Assembly: GCA_027604665.1 (NCBI GenBank)
Contig: JADGIZ010000437.1
Location: 1-13,666 of the forward strand
From: Polyrhizophydium stewartii
Taxonomy: Eukaryota; Chytridiomycota; Chytridiomycetes; Rhizophydiales
DNA length: 13,666 nucleotides
Direction of reading: 5' to 3'
This document shows, piece by piece, positions 8,447-13,666 of this stretch. Under the pieces are notes generated by a model. It was not told where the DNA came from and ran no database searches. It saw only the letters and a list, made by a program, of their open reading frames with translations. A program made the translations under genes and the position numbers. Numbering within the stretch: the stretch's first letter is position 1; every line of letters begins with the position of its first letter.

Positions 8447-11275
8447 TCATTCATCGCCGCCGCTGTTTTCGTTGCCACTACCGCCGCCACCGTCATTATC
8501 CTCGTTGTCATCAAAATAGTCGAAAACCGGCAGGCTGAGCGAGACCCTTTCCCGCGGCAAGCGAGCCGGCTCGGGCGCGCCAGCAAAGGTCGCTTTCAAA
8601 AGGCCAGGAGTCGCCAACAGGACCTGGCCCAGAACATCGGGATGCGACTCCTTGAGCGCCGACAAAAATAAAATGAGCATCTCACGGTCGCGGCGGGCCT
8701 TGAGTGCGCGGATGACGCTCGTGGCAAAGTTTCTCGTCGGAAGGATGCCGTCCATCACCATGTCCTTTGTATACACCCGCACGGCCTCTCTCGTCCGGCC
8801 CGCCTTGAGCAGCAGCTCCGAGATCAGCATGTACGTCTGCGGATTGACGGTCCTGACCGTCGCCGCAGAAGAGGCCGCGATGCCAGCGCTGCCGGCAGCG
8901 CGCTCGAGCGACGCGGCAAGGTCGACGCTCGGCATACGCTGCGTGCGGAGGCGCAGCCACGTATCCTGCATAAGCCCGTCCTGGTTCGTCTGCAGGCACC
9001 ACGCAAAGAACTCGGCCACAAAGGGCGGGAACTGCGCAATCTCCAGCAAGGGCCACGAGTCCCACAGCTCGAGCAGCCGCGTGGTCGCGTCGTCGGACGA
9101 CATGCGCGGCGCACTACGGCTTGTCTTGGGCCGATCGGGCGGCTCTTGCGGCGAGGACCACGCGGCCGCGGTGGCCGCCATGTGCGCGTGGGTGCCCGGC
9201 CGCGTTGTGCCCAGCGAGCGGTCGACGAGCGCTTGCAGCAGGATATGGTCGTGCTGGATCGTGCGCAGGCCGCGGCCCATCTGGACCATCTCGGCAAAGA
9301 GCGACTCGATCGCCTTGGGGTTCTGCAGCACTGCGACATAGAACCGCGCGGCCTCTCGATAGGTCCACGACAGGTTGGTCAGATCCGACGTTCGAGCGCG
9401 GTGGATCACGGACGTGTGCAGCTGCTTGTCGCCCGTCTTTGCCGCGTGAGACAGCAGGCGCGCATAGAACGAGTCGGTCGGCGCCAGACCACGCCTTTCC
9501 ATCTCCTGGCAGACCTCCTCGAGATTGTGCAGCCTGTCGTCTGGCGCGCTCAAACGGACGGCAGCAAGCGCCAAAAGCAAGAACGCTTCGCTGTCGGGGT
9601 CCTTGATGCGGCCAAAGTACATCTTGACGGCTTCCAGATCGTTGTCTTCGGTCCTGCGCATCATCATGATCTTGAAGGCGGTCGCGTCGAGATGAACGCC
9701 CGTCTCGCGCATGAGCTTGACCTCTCGCTCAAACTGATGCGAGTACACCGAGTCCTTCTGGGACATGATCCTGAGCACCGTGTTGAGCGTCGACACAGAC
9801 GGCTTGACGCCCAACTGGTGCATCCTCTCGTAGTACGTGATCGCGAGGATGGGGTCCCCGCAGCGATATGCCGCGGAAATGGCATGTGCGTACAGCTTGC
9901 CCGCGAGTACATTCTCGGCCTGCGCCTCGAGCGCCGCAAACGATCGCTGAACGAGCGGGAGCATGTTGGGTGTGCGCGACATCTCGAGGACCGCGAGCCA
10001 GATGTCCGGGCTGACCAAGGCATCCGGATTCGGCGGCCGCTTCCGAGCCTGCCCAGCAGCGTCGGAGAGAGGCGCATGCTGGCTCCGAGTCGCTGCCTTG
10101 CGCTCGGCGACGCGCAGCGCGTGAAGCTGTCGTGCGGCGATGGCGTCGAGCGTCTGCGAGAGGATGTCCGAGTTACCCGAGCGTGCCAGCGCACGAACCG
10201 GGACGCCGAGCGTCGTCTGGTCGAGCTTGATGCCTGCGTGAGCAGCAAACTCCAGGAGCTTGGGGAAGAGATCCATCCGGTACGCCAGCGACGCCGCGTT
10301 CATCGCCGCCTTGACGGCATTCCGGCTCGGTTTGCGAAGCATGACGTCGCTCGGCCGGTCGGGCACGGCGCGGTGATCCCGGGCCTGCGCCGTCAGCGCC
10401 AGCGGCTGCGGCGCCTTTGCCGGCACTGCCAAGACGGACGAGATGGACTCTGGCCCCGCCAGCGAGGCGCAAAGCTCGTCAAAGAGCGCGAGCGCGCGGT
10501 CGTACTCTTTCCGCCTCGTGTGCAGAGTCATGAGGGTCACAAACGTCTCGTCGTTCCACGCGAGGGGGATCGCGCCGGCAAACTCGAGCGTCTCTGGGTA
10601 AAGCGGCCGTGCATTGACGAGCGCCCGCAAGAGGATGTTGTACGTGTTGATGTCGGGCTCGACGCCGTCGACCGATCTCATTTCGTCGAGCACACGCCGC
10701 GCGTCCTTGGACGTCTGGATATCACGCATATGAAGCTCGAGGCGCACGTTCGCCTGCCTGGTTGTGAGCGGCAGGCCGTGCGAGCGAAGAACGCCCAGGA
10801 GGCTCTCGACCATGGCGGCCTTGTCGCTGATCAGGCAGTCGGCGGCTTGGATCTCGAACAGCAGGGCGTTGATGGCGGCGACGCTCGGCACTTGTGGTCG
10901 GCCGGCGCTGCCGCGCGCTGCCGCACGGAGCGCCTCGACGGCCGCGTCGGCCGAGGCAGGCTCGGACGCCTCCAATGCGCGGCGCTGCGCATGGTCCGGC
11001 GCGGCCGCACCCGACCGGCCCGCCGCCGTCTGCAGCCGCACGAGCCGCTGGACTCGCTCGGCGAGTTGCAGAGATCTCTTGCGCTGCGCCTCGGTCGCGC
11101 CCACGTCCGGCGACACCGCGGCGCCGCGCAGCGTGCCCTGTGTCGGAAGCGAGGCCGACGAAGCAGCCGACCGCGAAGGCGCGCGCCGAGGCGGGGCGGG
11201 CCGGCTCCATGTGAACAGCAGCGGCTCGCGCACGAGCGCGGCGGCGGAGCGCGTTGCCCGCCAAACCGTCGCCAT
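8447..11275 (-). CDS. Pentatricopeptide repeat (PPR) protein, probably mitochondrial
   Basis: An intronless 942-residue ORF. PPR proteins bind organellar RNA through arrays of about 35-residue helical hairpins and act in mitochondrial RNA stability, processing or translation. The first 40 residues are Arg/Ala/Ser-rich with no acidic residue except Glu17, a typical mitochondrial presequence, which supports ATG 11275. Recognisable repeats are near residues 205-240 (EPDINTYNILLRALV), 456-492 (YAHAISAAYRCGDPILAITY, ending MHQLGVKP), 493-530 (SVSTLNTVLRIM) and 811-846 (NPQTYMLISELLLKAGRTRE). Other stretches look like diverged repeats, and Ala-rich linkers separate them. The C-terminus is acidic and Gly/Asn-rich (DYFDDNEDNDGG). 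The ATG lies 18 nt after the receptor stop, so its promoter must lie in the receptor gene or the mRNA is shared. I cannot assign it to a named fungal PPR factor. Confidence 0.9.
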   Translation of the reverse strand: MATVWRATRSAAALVREPLLFTWSRPAPPRRAPSRSAASSASLPTQGTLRGAAVSPDVGATEAQRKRSLQLAERVQRLVRLQTAAGRSGAAAPDHAQRRALEASEPASADAAVEALRAAARGSAGRPQVPSVAAINALLFEIQAADCLISDKAAMVESLLGVLRSHGLPLTTRQANVRLELHMRDIQTSKDARRVLDEMRSVDGVEPDINTYNILLRALVNARPLYPETLEFAGAIPLAWNDETFVTLMTLHTRRKEYDRALALFDELCASLAGPESISSVLAVPAKAPQPLALTAQARDHRAVPDRPSDVMLRKPSRNAVKAAMNAASLAYRMDLFPKLLEFAAHAGIKLDQTTLGVPVRALARSGNSDILSQTLDAIAARQLHALRVAERKAATRSQHAPLSDAAGQARKRPPNPDALVSPDIWLAVLEMSRTPNMLPLVQRSFAALEAQAENVLAGKLYAHAISAAYRCGDPILAITYYERMHQLGVKPSVSTLNTVLRIMSQKDSVYSHQFEREVKLMRETGVHLDATAFKIMMMRRTEDNDLEAVKMYFGRIKDPDSEAFLLLALAAVRLSAPDDRLHNLEEVCQEMERRGLAPTDSFYARLLSHAAKTGDKQLHTSVIHRARTSDLTNLSWTYREAARFYVAVLQNPKAIESLFAEMVQMGRGLRTIQHDHILLQALVDRSLGTTRPGTHAHMAATAAAWSSPQEPPDRPKTSRSAPRMSSDDATTRLLELWDSWPLLEIAQFPPFVAEFFAWCLQTNQDGLMQDTWLRLRTQRMPSVDLAASLERAAGSAGIAASSAATVRTVNPQTYMLISELLLKAGRTREAVRVYTKDMVMDGILPTRNFATSVIRALKARRDREMLILFLSALKESHPDVLGQVLLATPGLLKATFAGAPEPARLPRERVSLSLPVFDYFDDNEDNDGGGGSGNENSGGDE

Positions 11276-11293
11276 GATCGCGAGGGCAAAGCG
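11276..11293 (-). other. 18-nt gap between receptor stop and PPR start codon
   Basis: The receptor TGA (11296-11294) and the PPR ATG (11275-11273) are separated by 18 nt on the same strand. This is too short for a separate 3' UTR, poly(A) site, promoter and 5' UTR, so transcripts must overlap or be shared. Confidence 0.85.
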
Positions 11294-12892
11294 TCACGTT
11301 TCATTGATGTCGCATTCTCGGCTCGAGTGCTGCCCGGGCTCGGGCACCGACACCAGCGCCTCGGACCGCATCGCGAGCACCGATGCGGTCACGGGCCGCC
11401 GGTCCGATCTGGCGCCGGCCGAGCTGCCAAGGCCGTCCTGCCGGCCGCTCTCTCCGAAAATTGAGTCACGGCAGATCACGGGCGGCGTCGTCGAGATCGC
11501 CGCCGCGTCGTGGACAGCGTAGCCCGACATGACCGCCCGCCTGATCGTGGCGGACGGGCGCTTGGAGTTGGTCTTGGCGGCGCTTTTGATCTTTCTGCGC
11601 CGCGGCTCGGGGGACACGGCGCCTGCATCGTGTGCGACTGCCTCTTGGGCACCTTGCCCGCACAGCTGCACCCCGCACGTCTGGGCGACAAACTGCTGGA
11701 GCGAGCGGCGGTACCGCGGCTCGACGACAAAGAACAGGATCGGGTTCATGGCCGCGTTGAGCGACACGACCTGCCGGATCGTGGCGTCCAGCAACGCCGA
11801 GAGCCGCATGCGCGTGATCATTTGGTAAAAGAACAGCGTCGAGTAGGTGAACCAAAGCACAACGAACGTGATCGTGATGAGGATGGCGCGTCGGACCAGA
11901 AGCGCGCGCACCGCAAGCGACTGGGCAGTCGGCGCGGCCGCGGTTTTGGTCGATGCCGCGCGGCCTGGGGCCAAACGGCAAGCCTGCGCGGCCAAGCCGC
12001 TCCCCGAAGAACGGCTTCCGGACGCGCGTGAGCCCGAGTCGTTGTTTTGCCTGAAAAGCGACATTAGACGCTTTGGCAGAACTCTGGATGGCGGCGGCGA
12101 CGCGAGGCCTGGATCGCCCGACGAACTTGGTGGCCTGTCGACAACATTGGCCTGCTCCGGCTGGCCGTCGCGCCGGCCGGCCTGCGCCGGCTGCAGGTGC
12201 CCTCGCGCCAAACCAGAGCTGCGGTCGCTCGACCGGATCTTGGCGAGCACGGCCCAATACATTCCAAAGATCATGACCGGCATGAGCGCCGTCATCGCCG
12301 AGAGGACGGCGACCAGCGCGACCGTGACCGGCTTGCGCGACGTAGCCAGGAGGTGGCAGTACATGCCCGATGTCTGCACGACGTACCAGTCGGACCAGTC
12401 CGCCGGAAACACCCACGGCACAATCGAGAACATAATCGAATTGAGCCACACGCCTGCCATGACCATCTGGACCTGGTGTGGCGTCGGCCGCGGCTTTCCC
12501 ATGCAGATGATATAATAGTGGAACGAGGATATCAGGATCAGTGTCGTGCCCGAGGCAGTGAGCAGCGTCTGCGACATGAATCCGTCGAGCTGGCAAATAG
12601 AGGTCGTGAACCAAGTGTCGCTTTCATCCGCGGCTCGCAAGCCCGCCGAACCCGCCAAAGTCGACGCAGAGGTCGTTTGCGAGATGCCAAAGAGGTGCGC
12701 CAGGTCGAGCACCACGGTCCAGATGGCATACACACCATCGGCCGCCGCGAGCATCGCATTCAGACAGTTCTCTGGCGTCTGGAACCGCTTTCGTCGCAGT
12801 ACCGCAATAACGAGCAGCGTATTGGCCACAAACCCAACGAGCCCAACAACAGCATGCGATGAGAGCGCGGCGACGGTCGATGCCGGATCCAT
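11294..12892 (-). CDS. Class A (rhodopsin-family) seven-helix G-protein-coupled receptor
   Basis: An intronless 532-residue plasma-membrane receptor. Helices: TM1 about 14-33 with Asn24 (VANTLLVIAVL), TM2 43-66 with LAAAD (Asp52, the sodium-site Asp), TM3 100-130 starting at Cys100 and ending ILISSFHYYIIC, TM4 141-161 with Trp149, TM5 187-214 with Pro205 and Tyr212, TM6 332-357 with FVVLWFT (Phe343, Trp347), TM7 366-390 with LNAAMNPILFF, then helix 8 (EPRYRRSLQQF). Cys179 in loop 2 can pair with Cys100. These are class A landmarks, not those of fungal pheromone or nutrient receptors. Oddities are FHY (124-126) where DRY is normal, Thr in place of the TM6 Pro, and NPILF in place of NPxxY. Intracellular loop 3 is about 110 residues, polar and Ser/Gly/Arg-rich; the tail is about 130 residues. 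The TM7 retinal Lys position is Val, so it is not an opsin. Ligand unknown. Confidence 0.88.
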   Translation of the reverse strand: MDPASTVAALSSHAVVGLVGFVANTLLVIAVLRRKRFQTPENCLNAMLAAADGVYAIWTVVLDLAHLFGISQTTSASTLAGSAGLRAADESDTWFTTSICQLDGFMSQTLLTASGTTLILISSFHYYIICMGKPRPTPHQVQMVMAGVWLNSIMFSIVPWVFPADWSDWYVVQTSGMYCHLLATSRKPVTVALVAVLSAMTALMPVMIFGMYWAVLAKIRSSDRSSGLARGHLQPAQAGRRDGQPEQANVVDRPPSSSGDPGLASPPPSRVLPKRLMSLFRQNNDSGSRASGSRSSGSGLAAQACRLAPGRAASTKTAAAPTAQSLAVRALLVRRAILITITFVVLWFTYSTLFFYQMITRMRLSALLDATIRQVVSLNAAMNPILFFVVEPRYRRSLQQFVAQTCGVQLCGQGAQEAVAHDAGAVSPEPRRRKIKSAAKTNSKRPSATIRRAVMSGYAVHDAAAISTTPPVICRDSIFGESGRQDGLGSSAGARSDRRPVTASVLAMRSEALVSVPEPGQHSSRECDINET

Positions 12893-13239
12893 GCCGCGCG
12901 GCTCGTCAGACGGCTTTCCTCAGCCTCTGGTTGGGAGAGGCGGTTGGGTGTTTGGGCCGTGTGTGCGTGCGTGCGATAAAGTCGCCGAGTCGAGAACACG
13001 GGGCCAAGAGCGCGGGCTGTCGGCTCGCCTTTGGATCGGACAGCAGATTACCGATGCGGCTTGTCGCTCGGGCAGCGGCGCGACGCGGCAACTGCTTTCG
13101 TGATCTCTGTCGGCGACTTTGTTGCAATGCTCCGCACTCGCCCTCCATGCCGAATGGGCTCGCCTGCCGGCAAGCCGCCGCTGGTCACCACACATCACCG
13201 TCTCCCAAGCACGCCGAGACTTCCTGTTTGATGGAGGCC

Positions 13240-13345
13240 TTCACCCCTTCCCAACCCACATCCCGTCCACACAGACTCCAAACACCACCAACGCAACCTG
13301 AACCGCCATCAACCATCAAAACACAACCACAAGCACGCTCATTGC
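13240..13345 (+). repeat. AC-rich, G/T-poor tract
   Basis: The plus strand is almost entirely A and C here (for example CCAAACACCACCAACGCAACC). It lies about 350-450 nt upstream of the receptor ATG and shows strong strand asymmetry opposite to the GT-rich tract 110 nt further upstream. Confidence 0.6.
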
Positions 13346-13456
13346 AAACAACACCGCGCAAGCGGACCTTTGTTGCAAGAGTCACTGGCCGGTGTGCGAG
13401 TGTGTGCAGGGCACCAAGAGCACGCATCGCAAAGCAACGCATGGGCAGCTGAGGTG

Positions 13457-13535
13457 GCTGTGTGTGTTGGATTGGGATCGATTGTGTGCGAGTGAATGTG
13501 CGTGAGTGGGTGCGTGAGTGTGCGTTTGTGAGTTA
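13457..13535 (+). repeat. GT-rich tract with repeated GTGCGTGAGTG units
   Basis: This is a simple-sequence region of TGTGTG and GTGCGTGAGTG words. GTGCGTGAGTGGG (13498-13510) is followed by a second GGTGCGTGAGTG (13509-13520). Read with the receptor gene (minus strand) it is a CA-rich CACTCACGCACC tract of the kind found in promoters or 5' UTRs. Confidence 0.6.
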
Positions 13536-13606
13536 TGGAAAGAGAAAGCGAACAAACAACTGAAGGAGACGAGTGCGCCGGCCACTGGTCGGCGACACCG
13601 ATGCTG

Positions 13607-13627
13607 GAGAAAGAAACGAGAAAGAAA
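13607..13627 (+). repeat. Tandem purine repeat of 11-bp period
   Basis: GAGAAAGAAA occurs twice (13607-13616 and 13618-13627), separated by one C. It belongs to a purine-rich right edge. Confidence 0.6.
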
Positions 13628-13666
13628 GGCGCAGAATGGACAACAACAGGGGGAGGAGGTGGGGGA

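Larger units (their letters stand above)
12893..13666. other. Gene-free upstream region of the receptor gene
   Basis: No convincing coding sequence on either strand. It must contain the promoter and 5' UTR of the receptor (minus strand) and perhaps the start of a divergent gene beyond the right edge. It holds an AC-rich tract, a GT-rich tract and a purine-rich end, described separately. No clear TATA box was seen. Confidence 0.5.

Noticed and set aside
8447..8450. ATGA overlap of the PPR stop with another ATG, as in bacterial operons
   Set aside because: Introns, PPR repeats and a mitochondrial presequence show a eukaryotic locus; the downstream frame from that ATG does not run into the transporter without an indel. 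Recorded only as part of the start-codon problem.
9146..11464. Open plus-strand frame of 772 codons antisense to the PPR gene
   Set aside because: Its peptide is Arg/His/Leu-rich without domains and mirrors the G/C-ending codons of the PPR gene. It is a typical shadow of a GC-rich gene.
11294..12892. Receptor as a visual opsin
   Set aside because: The retinal-binding Lys expected in TM7, six residues before the NPxxY Asn, is Val376, so it cannot bind retinal in the normal way.
12859..13452. Plus-strand frame of 197 codons upstream of the receptor
   Set aside because: It overlaps the receptor start in antisense and runs through the AC-rich tract; the composition is low-complexity with no domain.
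1..13666. tRNA, rRNA or CRISPR arrays
   Set aside because: No cloverleaf-like A/B-box pair, rRNA core sequence or regularly spaced repeat array was noticed on either strand by eye.

Overview
The window looks like nuclear DNA of a GC-rich fungus, most likely an early-diverging zoosporic one (chytrid-like). The pointers are short spliceosomal introns of about 55-95 nt with GTRNGN donors and a CTGAC-type branch site, a mitochondrial PPR protein, a multi-domain kinase-like gene, a Ty3/gypsy remnant, and a class A (rhodopsin-family) GPCR, a receptor type absent from most well-studied fungi. The lineage is inferred from gene content, not from a marker gene. All supported host genes lie on the minus strand, so the natural reading order is right to left.

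Layout from the right edge: 12893-13666 is a gene-free upstream region with a striking switch from GT-rich to AC-rich sequence. 11294-12892 is an intronless 532-residue seven-helix receptor. Only 18 nt after its stop codon comes the ATG of an intronless 942-residue PPR protein (8447-11275) with a mitochondrial-type N-terminus. Some 55 nt further on, an ABCC/MRP-type full ABC transporter (TMD1-NBD1-TMD2-NBD2, about 1,315 residues, at least nine introns) runs from about 8392 to 3788. Its catalytic parts are intact, but its first coding segment has no in-frame ATG and one frame inconsistency.

After a gene-free stretch (3251-3787) comes a multi-exon, probably decayed or mis-assembled gene (3250 to about 543) with a complete set of protein-kinase catalytic motifs, an unusually short C-lobe and a Ser/Asp/Glu-rich tail. 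Below it is a 112-residue Cys-containing ORF of unknown function (269-607). The left edge carries about 80 nt of a Ty3/gypsy reverse transcriptase on the plus strand, cut off abruptly.

I see no metabolic pathway linking these genes. Receptor, PPR protein and transporter are a tightly packed head-to-tail trio, whose transcription signals must overlap neighbouring coding sequence or which share transcripts. The most notable points are the fungal class A receptor with an FHY triplet in place of DRY, the 18-nt gap, the unclassified kinase-like protein, and one-base frame breaks, two of them next to five-base homopolymers.
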